Shown piece by piece: positions 1-7,432 of a stretch of DNA of 24,269 bases. Origin of the DNA: CAIRYW01 sp041665985. GTDB lineage: Bacteria > Patescibacteriota > Minisyncoccia > Phycocordibacterales > CAIRYW01. How positions within the stretch are numbered: position 1 is the stretch's first letter; every line of letters starts with the position of its first letter. The translations under genes and the position numbers were made by a program. Below the pieces are notes generated by a model. The model was not told the origin of the DNA. It saw only the letters and a list, made by a program, of their open reading frames with translations, and did no database searches. The DNA lies in assembly GCA_041665985.1 (NCBI GenBank), contig JBAYHV010000011.1, positions 1 to 24,269 on the forward strand, in the 5' to 3' direction.

Positions 1-1148
1 GAAATTACACACCACCACAAATACTTGAGATTGCTACGAGAGATTGGAATTTCAAGACTAGGGAAACTAAACACCACACTTCAAAATCTATGTGTCGCTC
101 AATGATATACAAAATTTTCAATAATCCTTTTTACTCTGGTTATTACGAATATCCAAAAGGTAGTGGTGATTGGCACAGAGGCAAACACGAGCCGATGGTA
201 AACGACGAAGAATATCAGCATGTACAGGCATTGATGGGAAACAAAACAAGACCACGACCACTTACTCGCAGATTCGCTTTCACTGGAATTATGCACTGCG
301 GGAATTGTGGAGCTTCAATTACAGCAGAAGAGAAAATCAAAAGACAAAAGAATGGAAATGTTCACCGCTACATTTATTACAGATGCACGAAACGCATTGA
401 TGAAAAGTGTCCTCAAAAAACAATCGAGCTTTCACAACTTGTCGCACAAGCTGATGTTGTTATAAAAGGTTTGACTATCTCCAACAGATTCAAGGACTGG
501 GCAATAAAATATCTACATGAAGTACGACAGAATGAAGCTCAAAGTAATGAGCAGACTTTCGCAAAGAAACAGTCTCGATTGTTGGAAATCACCAAACAGT
601 TGGACAACCTCCTGCTCCGCCTCACATCGCCCTCAAACGCTGATGGAGGATTGATTAGCGACTCTGAATACAAGAGTGCTAAAGGAACTCTCTTAAAGGA
701 AAAGAACGCACTAGAAGCTGATTTACAGGCACAAGGTAAAGCCATAGAACGATGGCTAGAGTTGAGTGAACGAACCTTCAACTTCGCACGCTACGCGAGC
801 CTCTGGTTCCTTAAGGGCGACATGGAGACGAAGAGAGCCATCTTTGCCTGCTTAGGTTCGGACTCCATCCTAAAAGACCAAAAACTCAATATAACTCTAC
901 GTAAACCATTCAAATTCATCTTCGATAACCTCGAAGAAATAGAAAAAGAATTGGTTGAGGTTAGAACCTCCGAAAACATAACAAACAAACGACAAAAGGT
1001 TTCTTTTGTCTCTGAAAATCTACTAGGGCGGAGAGAGGGAGATTCGAACTCCCGGACGGTATTACCCGTCGGCGGTTTAGTAAACCGCTGGTTTAAACCA
1101 CTCACCCATCTCTCCAATACAGCTATGTTACCTGAAAATAAGAGATAA
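1..1148 (+). CDS. Large serine recombinase, C-terminal part (partial, left edge)
   Basis: The frame is open from base 3 to a TAA at 1146-1148, so the N-terminal catalytic resolvase domain lies outside the window. What remains is the DNA-binding half of a large serine recombinase. It has the recombinase-domain signature (MIYKIFNNPFYSGYYEYP near 93-150), then a zinc-ribbon of the recombinase type (CGNCG near 297-311 and two later Cys), then a long Lys/Glu-rich coiled-coil region. Such enzymes integrate or excise phages, ICEs and transposons by serine-linked strand exchange. The last ~30 residues (REGDSNSRT onward) are simply the antisense translation of the tRNA-Ser gene at 1029-1115, and the codons before them cover that tRNA's terminator. 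The original stop was therefore probably lost when the gene came to lie against the tRNA. A GC-rich in-frame repeat lies at 614-650. The family call is firm; activity is unknown. Confidence 0.88.
   Translation, partial: NYTPPQILEIATRDWNFKTRETKHHTSKSMCRSMIYKIFNNPFYSGYYEYPKGSGDWHRGKHEPMVNDEEYQHVQALMGNKTRPRPLTRRFAFTGIMHCGNCGASITAEEKIKRQKNGNVHRYIYYRCTKRIDEKCPQKTIELSQLVAQADVVIKGLTISNRFKDWAIKYLHEVRQNEAQSNEQTFAKKQSRLLEITKQLDNLLLRLTSPSNADGGLISDSEYKSAKGTLLKEKNALEADLQAQGKAIERWLELSERTFNFARYASLWFLKGDMETKRAIFACLGSDSILKDQKLNITLRKPFKFIFDNLEEIEKELVEVRTSENITNKRQKVSFVSENLLGRREGDSNSRTVLPVGGLVNRWFKPLTHLSNTAMLPENKR
614..650 (+). repeat. Possible degraded copy of an in-frame palindromic element (recombinase)
   Basis: A GC-rich patch in the recombinase coding sequence shares CATCGCC and a following GATGGaGG with the better palindromes at 2266-2307 and 5227-5264. 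Its translation (RLTSPSNADGGLIS) resembles the RecG copy (HLSSPEGGVNGGQ). The pairing stem is weak here, so this is the least certain of the three. Confidence 0.4.
991..1010 (-). terminator. Rho-independent terminator for minus-strand tRNA-Ser
   Basis: A perfect 8-bp stem (GACAAAAG / CTTTTGTC) with a 4-nt loop is followed on the minus strand by GTTTGTTTGTT. It lies just after the 3' end of the minus-strand tRNA-Ser and inside the 3' part of the recombinase frame. This supports the view that this part of the frame was originally non-coding tRNA flank. Confidence 0.6.
1029..1115 (-). tRNA. tRNA-Ser-like, anticodon reads ACT
   Basis: An 87-nt class II tRNA on the minus strand. It has acceptor GGAGAGA/TCTCTCC with discriminator G, a D-arm containing GAGTGGTTTAA, anticodon stem GCGGT/ACCGC with loop TTACTAA, a long variable arm (GACGG/CCGTC) and T-arm GGGAG-TTCGAAT-CTCCC. 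All stems pair, and the long variable arm plus G73 indicate serine. The anticodon reads ACT where the normal bacterial isoacceptor is GCT. CCA is not encoded (the next bases are CCC). The gene lies wholly inside the serine recombinase frame on the other strand. Confidence 0.85.
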
Positions 1149-1194
1149 ACAAATAGAAAATCTAAATATTTTATGTTACTGTTCTAAAACATTT

Positions 1195-1283
1195 GGAGAC
1201 GTGTCAGAGCGGTCGAATGTACGACTTTGCTAAAGTCGCAGGGGCTTTAAATCCCCTCGAGGGTTCGAATCCCTCCGTCTCCG
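1195..1283 (+). tRNA. tRNA-Ser(GCT)
   Basis: An 89-nt class II tRNA with acceptor GGAGACG/CGTCTCC, discriminator G, anticodon stem CGACT/AGTCG with loop TTGCTAA (anticodon GCT, reads AGC/AGU), variable arm AGGGG/CCCCT and T-arm GAGGG-TTCGAAT-CCCTC. CCA is not encoded. Its 3' end is copied in diverged form at 1410-1431. Confidence 0.93.
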
Positions 1284-1285
1284 CA

Positions 1286-1437
1286 GGAGTAAAACGAAGT
1301 TTTAAGAGAAAGCTCTGGGAGAGCTTTCGTGTGAGATTCGAAAACCTTTGATAATTTTTATGAGTTTACGAAATAAAAAATCCAATTTGGGTACTGAAAC
1401 TGTAAGTTTCGAAATTCTCGCCGTCGCCGCACACTAA
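1286..1437 (+). repeat. Foldback element after tRNA-Ser (diverged copy 'D')
   Basis: No gene is visible here, but the segment has a clear plan. A 9-bp hairpin (GAAAGCTCT, loop GGG, 1308-1328) is followed by an antisense copy of the tRNA T-arm (GAGATTCGAAAACC, 1333-1346). Next comes an A/T hairpin (ATTTTTAT...ATAAAAAAT). A sense copy of the T-arm then starts with GGGT (1389-1392), is interrupted by a short hairpin (GAAACTGTAAGTTTC), and resumes at 1410-1431 as a diverged copy of tRNA bases 1266-1285. The same order of parts follows tRNA-Ile and ssrA, although the core sequence here is not the same. Confidence 0.6.
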
Positions 1438-1440
1438 GAA

Positions 1441-1470
1441 AAAAACCGCCAGTGCTGGCGGTTTTTTTTA
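1441..1470 (+). terminator. Rho-independent terminator after tRNA-Ser(GCT) and its foldback
   Basis: Stem ACCGCCA/TGGCGGT followed by a run of eight T and preceded by a run of A, so it could also work on the minus strand. It closes the tRNA-Ser(GCT) transcription unit. Confidence 0.85.
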
Positions 1471-1496
1471 ATTCTAATTTTAGATATATAAAAACT

Positions 1497-1531
1497 AAGA
1501 GCATCAGCGAGATCGGAACGCTGATGCTCTT
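1497..1531. repeat. Perfect 13-bp hairpin
   Basis: AAGAGCATCAGCG (1497-1509) is the exact reverse complement of 1519-1531, with a 9-nt loop. There is no T run on the plus side. On the minus strand it is followed by AGTTTTTA, so it may be a weak minus-strand terminator. The rest of 1470-1628 shows no gene or other signal. Confidence 0.5.
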
Positions 1532-1628
1532 AATTTAGGAATCAATGAGGTTTTGTAAAACACTCTATCATTCCCCAACTACTCATTAAGAATATCAAAT
1601 AGTTTTAAATTTGAAAACCCCCTCCATC

Positions 1629-1656
1629 TTCACATTTGGGTGCTTATCGCTATAAT
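1629..1656 (+). promoter_or_regulatory. Sigma-70-type promoter of the ATP-grasp gene, leaderless layout
   Basis: TTCACA (1629-1634), a 16-nt spacer and TATAAT (1651-1656). Exactly six bases separate the -10 box from the GTG start at 1663, so transcription should begin on the start codon. A TGA in frame at 1657 rules out any start further upstream. Confidence 0.7.
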
Positions 1657-1662
1657 TGAGGA

Positions 1663-4332
1663 GTGAAATTAAATGAAGCAAAAAAACTAATCTTCGAAAA
1701 AAAGCCTAAATTTAAGGATTTTTACGGAAAAAACAAAGAAAAAAAATGGGTAAATTACATCAATGAAAGTTATCCACAGGTATCAAATATAAAAAATAAA
1801 AAAGAGTTTAGCAAAGTTTTTTTTAATACTGTCAAGAGTATTTTGGGAGAAAAAAAAGCAACCAAGGCACTAGCCTCCATAGAACAAACTGGTTTTGTTT
1901 CTACAGCAGACCATCACGGACTTCTTTGTCATCCTTTTTTTTCTAATATGACAATCGCAAGATCAAGCAACAAAATTTTAAACAGACCTGAAACACAAAT
2001 TACCCTAACTGTCGGTGCAGTATCCCCTACCAACTCTTCATTTCCACGTTCAATATTTTTTCATGACAAAAATTTAGATCTACAAAAAATACATATGGTT
2101 TCTTTGAAGTGGAGACAAAGACCACTGTATGGAATTCCTGCCATTTCCCAAAAGGAATTTTTAAAAATTAAAGATTATTTTTTTGGAAAAGATATTTCTA
2201 AAAAAAATAAGAAAAGATTTAGTAGTTTTATTGAAAAATGTCTTGAGAGAGATGATCTATGGAAACCCGCCGACCATCGCCTGCTGGCTCAGAGTATGGC
2301 GGGCGGGCAGAAAAGATTTTGCGAACAACTGACGATCTTGAACGATATTTGGTGGGATGAGATATTTGGAGGTCTTCGCGGAGATATTCTTTATTTAGAA
2401 GTAGAAGAGCTTGTTAAAAATATCTTGTTAAGTAGCTTTGAAAAACCTGTTCGTCACAGCTCTACCAATGCAACAGCTGACGGAACAGATATACTATCGG
2501 AGATATTTTTTAACGAGGAACGAAGGAATTTATATTTAAAAAATTTTGATGGTGTTACAGGCGCTCATAATATCCAAAACAAAACTGGTTCATTTTTGTT
2601 TTGGTTTATCGATGAAAAAGAAAATAAAAGAAAACAGCTTTTTTTGAATGGTAAGAATCTTGAAACAGAAGATAAAAAAACTATCATTCCTTTAGAAAGC
2701 GACCTATTAAAAAAATATTTGAACGATTATTCATTGATGCCCTCAATGGCTCTTTGTTATTCTATATTGGCTTTTCATTATGGATTAACTCTTGGAGGAG
2801 GATTTTCACAGATCCAATATTTGGGAGATATGAAAATAGCTTGGGGTAAAGTTTTTCCAGAATTTAAAAAAGAGTTTGAGAATGTTCGAACAGATATTTT
2901 TTCTGGCGAAGCTATTATTACAGGTATTAGCAAAGGACAAGTTACAGAACCTGCAACGCTTGCTGATTTCCTGATCTACCCAAAAGACCCTAAAGAAGCC
3001 GATAAATTAGCTGAAAAAACATTATCTGAAATTACAATAGGAGAAAGTTTAGATGCTATGATGTATGAACTTTATGAAATTGTTAGCGGATCTTATGAAC
3101 CAATAGAAGATTTACCAAAACCAAGAAAAACACTTATGTCTCAAACAGAAAAAGAAATGAAATTAAATAAATGCTTATACTGCGGAAACAATCCTGTAAA
3201 TCATAAAACAGTTTTTTTTATGCAAAGTCTAAGTATTTTTCTCTCTCCGATAATGCGCCCATCCGCTTATATTGAAAATTGGGTAACTTTTAAAGTGGCT
3301 AAAACAATAGCAATTCCTTATATCTTTTTTTTCCGATTAGTTGGAATGCTAAAAATGAACACGGACCCAAAACTTGCTCACACCGAACGCTCTCTAGTTA
3401 TTTGGGAAGAAGCTATCAAGCGAGGAATTCCGATGGAGCAATTTGTTATTTGGGGAAAACCGATCGAACAATATCGAGCACGAGTAAATAACGAATGGTT
3501 TTATTTTGAAAGTTTGCCTATTCCCCCAAAAATGAGTTCCATTGCCTATGCGTGGATCGACGACAAAGCTATTTTAAAAAAGAAATTACTCAAACAAAAT
3601 ATTGCCACTCCAAATGGCGAAAGCGTTTCAAGTTGGAAACAAGCTCTTAGTGCATTTAATAAATTAAGAAAACCGGTTATCTGCAAGCCTGAAGTTGGTT
3701 CTCGTGGCAGGCACACAACAACCCACATTTACACAGAAGAAGATCTAAAACTAGGTTTTAATGTAGCTCAAGAATTATGCCATTTTGTAGTAACTGAGGA
3801 ACATCTCCTTGGAAGCGTTTATAGAGGAACTTATATCGGAGGAGAAATTGTTGGAATTCTTCGCGGTGACCCGCCAAGAATTACAGGAGATGGAATAAAA
3901 AACATCAAAGAATTAATTCTAGAAAAGAATAAAAATAAAAATCCAAAAGTTAAGGATGTTGTTGCTGATAAAAAAATTGAAACCTTTATTGCAAGACAAG
4001 GATTCGATCTCGATTCAATTTTACCTAAAAATAAAACAATAGACCTTTCTGAAAAGATCGGCATTTCTTATGGAGGCTATTCAAAAGAGATGATCGCTGA
4101 AACTCATCCAAAGATTTTAGAGGAATTAAAAAAAGCCGGTGACCTGCTAAATGTTCCTATTGTTGGTTTTGATTTTATTGTGGAAGATCCAACAACAGAC
4201 CCAACAGGAAAACATTGGGGAATAATTGAAGCAAATTCTCTACCCTTCATTAATCTTCATCACTTCCCGCTTGAAGGAACACCTCAAAATGCTGCGGCAA
4301 AGGTTTGGGACTTGTGGGGGTGCAAAGAATAA
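1663..4332 (+). CDS. ATP-grasp ligase-like protein with large unknown N-terminal region
   Basis: 889 residues starting at GTG; an in-frame TGA lies two codons upstream. The C-terminal ~260 residues (about 628-889) are an ATP-grasp domain of the cyanophycin-synthetase/GshAB style. It shows a Lys-rich entry (DDKAILKKKLLKQNIATP), nucleotide-binding strand KPVICKPEVGSRGR (670-683), the RGDPPRITGDGIKNIKELI segment (734-752), and metal ligands in GFDFIVED (D837) and GIIEANSLP (E856, N858). This predicts ATP-dependent carboxylate-amine ligation; the substrate is unknown. Residues 1-480 are unfamiliar to me and contain a conserved-looking TADHHGLLCHPFF (81-93) with three His. A CxxC pair (CLYCGNNP, 504-511) and a hydrophobic stretch (545-562) link the halves. 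A GC-rich palindrome adds about 14 residues near 202-215. The start is preceded by GAGGA with no spacing, so it is not a usable Shine-Dalgarno site. Domain call good, role unknown. Confidence 0.75.
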   Translation: MKLNEAKKLIFEKKPKFKDFYGKNKEKKWVNYINESYPQVSNIKNKKEFSKVFFNTVKSILGEKKATKALASIEQTGFVSTADHHGLLCHPFFSNMTIARSSNKILNRPETQITLTVGAVSPTNSSFPRSIFFHDKNLDLQKIHMVSLKWRQRPLYGIPAISQKEFLKIKDYFFGKDISKKNKKRFSSFIEKCLERDDLWKPADHRLLAQSMAGGQKRFCEQLTILNDIWWDEIFGGLRGDILYLEVEELVKNILLSSFEKPVRHSSTNATADGTDILSEIFFNEERRNLYLKNFDGVTGAHNIQNKTGSFLFWFIDEKENKRKQLFLNGKNLETEDKKTIIPLESDLLKKYLNDYSLMPSMALCYSILAFHYGLTLGGGFSQIQYLGDMKIAWGKVFPEFKKEFENVRTDIFSGEAIITGISKGQVTEPATLADFLIYPKDPKEADKLAEKTLSEITIGESLDAMMYELYEIVSGSYEPIEDLPKPRKTLMSQTEKEMKLNKCLYCGNNPVNHKTVFFMQSLSIFLSPIMRPSAYIENWVTFKVAKTIAIPYIFFFRLVGMLKMNTDPKLAHTERSLVIWEEAIKRGIPMEQFVIWGKPIEQYRARVNNEWFYFESLPIPPKMSSIAYAWIDDKAILKKKLLKQNIATPNGESVSSWKQALSAFNKLRKPVICKPEVGSRGRHTTTHIYTEEDLKLGFNVAQELCHFVVTEEHLLGSVYRGTYIGGEIVGILRGDPPRITGDGIKNIKELILEKNKNKNPKVKDVVADKKIETFIARQGFDLDSILPKNKTIDLSEKIGISYGGYSKEMIAETHPKILEELKKAGDLLNVPIVGFDFIVEDPTTDPTGKHWGIIEANSLPFINLHHFPLEGTPQNAAAKVWDLWGCKE
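2266..2307 (+). repeat. In-frame palindromic element in the ATP-grasp gene
   Basis: 42 nt, markedly more GC-rich than its surroundings: CCCGCC, 6 nt, CGCC, a 16-nt loop, GGCG, GGCGGG. It shares the CATCGCCTG motif, the 16-nt loop length and ATGGCGG with the copy in recG. The length is divisible by three, so the frame is kept (14 extra residues). Confidence 0.6.
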
Positions 4333-4362
4333 CTCCTTGTATTTCTGGTAAAATTTAACTCA

Positions 4363-4391
4363 TTGACTATATGGAATATTAAGCGTATTTT
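4363..4391 (+). promoter_or_regulatory. Promoter of the 102-aa gene
   Basis: TTGACT (4363-4368), a 17-nt spacer and TATTTT (4386-4391). The ATG at 4400 begins 8 nt after the -10 box, so the leader is zero to two bases. Confidence 0.6.
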
Positions 4392-4399
4392 TTAGATGT

Positions 4400-4708
4400 A
4401 TGTTATTTTCAATCCTCTCGAGGCTGGTTTGGCCTTTCTCAAAAGAGAGGCCAAAAGAATCAAAAACCATTCAACTCTTAAGGGATGTTCGAATTATCCT
4501 GAGACAGGAAAATCCGGACAAAAAAAAGGTTCGTGAAAAATGCCTAAGAATAAGGAAAGTGGCATTGGAAGACGACGCTTCGTGGAATGATGAACGACTT
4601 CCCGAATGCAATTTCAAAAAATGGCTGAAACACCATTTCCATCGTCATCACGACGCTATTCCATCCCTTGAAACAGTTGAAGAAGCATTTCAGTTGCTTC
4701 AAAAATAA
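4400..4708 (+). CDS. Small basic protein of unknown function
   Basis: 102 residues, Lys/Arg/His-rich, with no signal peptide or membrane span that I can see apart from a short hydrophobic start (MLFSILSRLVWPF). It contains a His cluster (KHHFHRHHD) and helical, charged segments (DKKKVREKCLRIRKVALEDD). I do not recognise the family. It has its own consensus promoter placed for a near-leaderless mRNA and its own terminator, so it is a separate transcription unit between the ATP-grasp gene and recG. Both features support a real gene. Confidence 0.65.
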   Translation: MLFSILSRLVWPFSKERPKESKTIQLLRDVRIILRQENPDKKKVREKCLRIRKVALEDDASWNDERLPECNFKKWLKHHFHRHHDAIPSLETVEEAFQLLQK

Positions 4709-4711
4709 AAA

Positions 4712-4747
4712 GCTACGCCCTCCCAAGACGCGTAGCAATTTTTTTTG
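4712..4747 (+). terminator. Rho-independent terminator
   Basis: GCTACGC (4712-4718) pairs with GCGTAGC (4730-4736) around an 11-nt loop, followed by AA and a run of T. It ends the 102-aa gene unit. Confidence 0.85.
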
Positions 4748-4760
4748 ATACTATTATCTT

Positions 4761-4775
4761 TATAATTTATACAAT
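4761..4775 (+). promoter_or_regulatory. recG: Probable -10 region of recG
   Basis: TATAAT (4761-4766) and an overlapping alternative TACAAT (4770-4775) lie 17 and 8 nt before the recG ATG. There is no Shine-Dalgarno sequence between them and the start. I cannot tell from sequence which box is used, and no good -35 is visible. Confidence 0.45.
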
Positions 4776-4783
4776 CACTGCAA

Positions 4784-7417
4784 ATGGAAAACATTCCGAT
4801 TATTTCAATATTTAAAAAACTTTCAGAACCGCAAAAACTGGCTCTCAAAAAACTGCATATTATTACCGCGGAAGATCTGCTGTATCACTTTCCAACTCGG
4901 TACGGAGATACTCAAAAAGCAGTAGCGATCGCAACTTTAACACCGGGAGAGACCTCAACTGTTTTTGGAAAAATTTCTAAATTAAAAATAAATAAAACTT
5001 TTACAAGCCATGTAGCTATTGCTACTGCGACCATTACAGACGGAACAAGTTCTATTAAAGCTGTGTGGTTCAATCAGCCTTACATTGCAAAAATGTTCAC
5101 AGAAGGAGGCCTAGTAAAAATTAGCGGACCAGTTACAGAGAGAAAAGAGGAGCTTAGTTTTTTGAATCCTCAAATAGAATCTGTATCGAGAATACCAGAC
5201 ATTGCAGGTGAATCTCTCTTTGCCCACCTGTCATCGCCTGAAGGCGGAGTTAATGGCGGACAGGGAGTTGCTGGAGAAGATCATAATCTTTACCCTGTTT
5301 ATCAAGAATCAAAAGGAATTACTTCAAATTGGATCTATCATGCAATAACAAAAATATTAAATACGGATGATTTTAAAAATATAATAGACCCGATTCCGCA
5401 AGAAACCTTAGAAAAATATAACTTACCTTCGATCAAAACAGCTTTTATTTGGATCCATTCTCCCAAAAAAGAAACTGACGCATTGGCTGCGCGAAAAAGA
5501 TTTGCTTTTGAAGAAGTCTTTTTTATTCAGCTTCGAAACCAAATCGAAAGAGCAAAACAAAGAAAAGAAAAATCTTTCGTCATTAAAAAAACAAAAGAAG
5601 AAATAGGAGGTTTTACCGACAGATTTCCTTTTGAAATTACTGAAAGCCAAAATAGATCCATAACAGAAATTTTAAAAGATTTTGCTCATACCTATCCGAT
5701 GTCTCGCCTGCTTGAAGGAGATGTAGGCAGTGGAAAGACCGCAGTAGCCGCTACTGTGGCTTATGGAGTAGTAACTACCAATCCTAAAGGAGATAGTTTC
5801 GGTTCTCTACAGGTGGCATATATGGCACCAACAGAAATTTTAGCTAAACAGCATTTTGAATCTTTTATAAAATATTTTTCTCACTTACCTATTTCAATTG
5901 GTTTAATTACAGGAAGTGGATGCAGAAAATTTCCTTCAAAAGTAAATCCGGACGGCTGGACAACTATTTCTCGTCCTCAATTTTTGAAATGGGTAGAAAA
6001 TGGTGAAATTTCTATCATCATCGGGACGCATGCTTTAATTCAAAAAACGGTTAAATTTAAAAATCTTGCACTTGTGATCATTGATGAACAACATCGATTT
6101 GGAGTCAACCATCGACAAGCTCTTGTTCGCAGACCTGCGCAGACAGTAAACAAGACAGACGCAGACAGTGAAACCTTACTTTACCGCGATTTAACATACC
6201 GTATTCGTGAGGCTGTCTTTACAGTAAGAAAAACTTTAGGGCTTGGTCATAAAGAAGTAATTTACCAAAAAGCACTAGCCGAAGAATTTAGTATAAAAAA
6301 AATACCATTTCAAAGAGAAATGAAAATACCTGTTTACTACAACAAAAAACAAGTTGGTGTTTATCAACCTGATTTTATTATAGATGAAAAAATTATATTA
6401 GAACTAAAAGCATTACCATTTATTGGAGCAACAGAAAAAAAACAAATATGGAATTATATAAAAGGATCTACTTATGAACTAGCTTTATTAGTAAACTTCG
6501 GCACACAAGAATGTTCAATAGAAAGAATAATAAACAGTAAAAAGAAACTGTCGGTGTCTGGTCCGCAACTGTTCGCGTCCATTCCGCATTTATTGTCGAT
6601 GACCGCAACACCAATTCCCCGAACTCTTGCTTTAACAATTTATGGTGATCTAGACCTCTCTTTAATTGAAGAAATGCCTCACGGCAGAAAAAAAACAATT
6701 ACCGAAATTGTACTTCCGAGCGGACGCGAAAAAGTTTATGAAAAAATAAGAAATTTAATTAAAGAAGGCAAACAAGCGTATGTTATTTGTCCAAAAATAG
6801 AGGCGAGCGATCCAAACATCACAAATAAAATAAACGCAAAATCTGTTAAGGACGAAGCTATCAGATTAAAAAAACATATTTTCCCTGAATTTAATATTTC
6901 TGTCATGCATGGCAAAATGACTCCGACAGAGAAAGATAAAGTGATGTTAGATTTTGAAGAAGGAAAAATAAATATTTTAGTAGCAACCTCTGTCATTGAA
7001 GTTGGAGTAAATGTTCCTAACGCTACTTCAATTATTATCGAAGGAGCAGAAAGATTTGGTCTTTCTCAACTTCACCAACTAAGAGGACGAGTTGCTCGAA
7101 GTACAGACCAATCTTATTGTTTTGTCTTTACAGAAAGTACAAATGAAAAAACAACAGTAAGATTAAAAGCTCTTGAGAGTGCAAAAAATGGATTTGAACT
7201 TTCAGAACTTGATCTAAAACTTCGAGGTGCCGGAGAACTTTATGTAGGAAAACAATGGGGACTTTCGGACCTTGCTATGGAAGCGATCAAAAATATTAAA
7301 ATGGTTGAGGCCGCACGAACCGAAGCAAAAGAAATAGTTCAAAGCGATAACACTCTCAAAAAACATCCTTCTCTTCTTGAAGTGCTTTCAAAGCAAAAAG
7401 AAGTGCATTTTGAGTAA
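4784..7417 (+). CDS. recG: ATP-dependent DNA helicase RecG with internal GxxExxY domain
   Basis: 877 residues; RecG is usually about 680-750. RecG remodels stalled replication forks and Holliday junctions. The N-terminal wedge/OB domain (SLFAHLSS region included) is followed by the helicase core: Walker A GSGKT (315-319), DEQH box (434-437), motif III TATPIPRT (607-614), then FEEGKINILVATSVIEVGVNVPNAT, QLRGRVARS and the C-terminal LRGAGELYVGKQWG. Between motifs II and III lies a foreign domain (about 463-583) with the GxxExxY signature GHKEVIY (488-494) and a PD-(D/E)xK-like PDFIID...LELKA (D530, E540, K542). A 38-nt palindrome is also inserted in frame at 5227-5264. Frame and all helicase motifs are intact, so the protein is probably functional. 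The gene has its own promoter and is not in an operon. Confidence 0.95.
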   Translation: MENIPIISIFKKLSEPQKLALKKLHIITAEDLLYHFPTRYGDTQKAVAIATLTPGETSTVFGKISKLKINKTFTSHVAIATATITDGTSSIKAVWFNQPYIAKMFTEGGLVKISGPVTERKEELSFLNPQIESVSRIPDIAGESLFAHLSSPEGGVNGGQGVAGEDHNLYPVYQESKGITSNWIYHAITKILNTDDFKNIIDPIPQETLEKYNLPSIKTAFIWIHSPKKETDALAARKRFAFEEVFFIQLRNQIERAKQRKEKSFVIKKTKEEIGGFTDRFPFEITESQNRSITEILKDFAHTYPMSRLLEGDVGSGKTAVAATVAYGVVTTNPKGDSFGSLQVAYMAPTEILAKQHFESFIKYFSHLPISIGLITGSGCRKFPSKVNPDGWTTISRPQFLKWVENGEISIIIGTHALIQKTVKFKNLALVIIDEQHRFGVNHRQALVRRPAQTVNKTDADSETLLYRDLTYRIREAVFTVRKTLGLGHKEVIYQKALAEEFSIKKIPFQREMKIPVYYNKKQVGVYQPDFIIDEKIILELKALPFIGATEKKQIWNYIKGSTYELALLVNFGTQECSIERIINSKKKLSVSGPQLFASIPHLLSMTATPIPRTLALTIYGDLDLSLIEEMPHGRKKTITEIVLPSGREKVYEKIRNLIKEGKQAYVICPKIEASDPNITNKINAKSVKDEAIRLKKHIFPEFNISVMHGKMTPTEKDKVMLDFEEGKINILVATSVIEVGVNVPNATSIIIEGAERFGLSQLHQLRGRVARSTDQSYCFVFTESTNEKTTVRLKALESAKNGFELSELDLKLRGAGELYVGKQWGLSDLAMEAIKNIKMVEAARTEAKEIVQSDNTLKKHPSLLEVLSKQKEVHFE
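5227..5264 (+). repeat. In-frame palindromic element in recG
   Basis: CCTGTC, AT, CGCC, a 16-nt loop, GGCG, GACAGG. The outer stem changes on both sides relative to the 2266-2307 copy (CCTGTC/GACAGG against CCCGCC/GGCGGG), which is a compensatory pattern. It encodes a Gly/Ser-rich insert (LSSPEGGVNGGQG) in the N-terminal domain of RecG. Confidence 0.6.
6131..6585 (+). mobile_element. In-frame GxxExxY domain insertion within recG
   Basis: About 130 codons between the DEQH box and motif III. The inserted protein is complete for a GxxExxY family member (TLLYRDLTYRIREAVF at its start, the signature GHKEVIY, core PDFIID and LELKA). It is flanked by imperfect inverted sequences: the left flank reads GCGCAGACAGT ... 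CAGACGCAGACAGT, and the reverse complement of the right flank reads GCGAACAGT ... CAGACACCGACAGT. This resembles GxxExxY proteins found in rRNA intervening sequences, which also sit in stem-bracketed inserts. The exact ends are uncertain by some 20 bases. Confidence 0.7.
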
Positions 7418-7432
7418 TCAAACTATGAACTT

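Noticed and set aside
791..1117. Open frames on the minus strand over the recombinase end and tRNA-Ser (MERWVSGLNQRFTKPPTGNTVREF...)
   Set aside because: This is the sense translation of a tRNA gene and antisense of the recombinase; it is a common false gene type.
1510..1531. AGATCGGAA in the 1497-1531 hairpin looks like the start of an Illumina adapter
   Set aside because: Only nine bases match and the following bases differ. The sequence is part of a perfect hairpin, so it is genomic.
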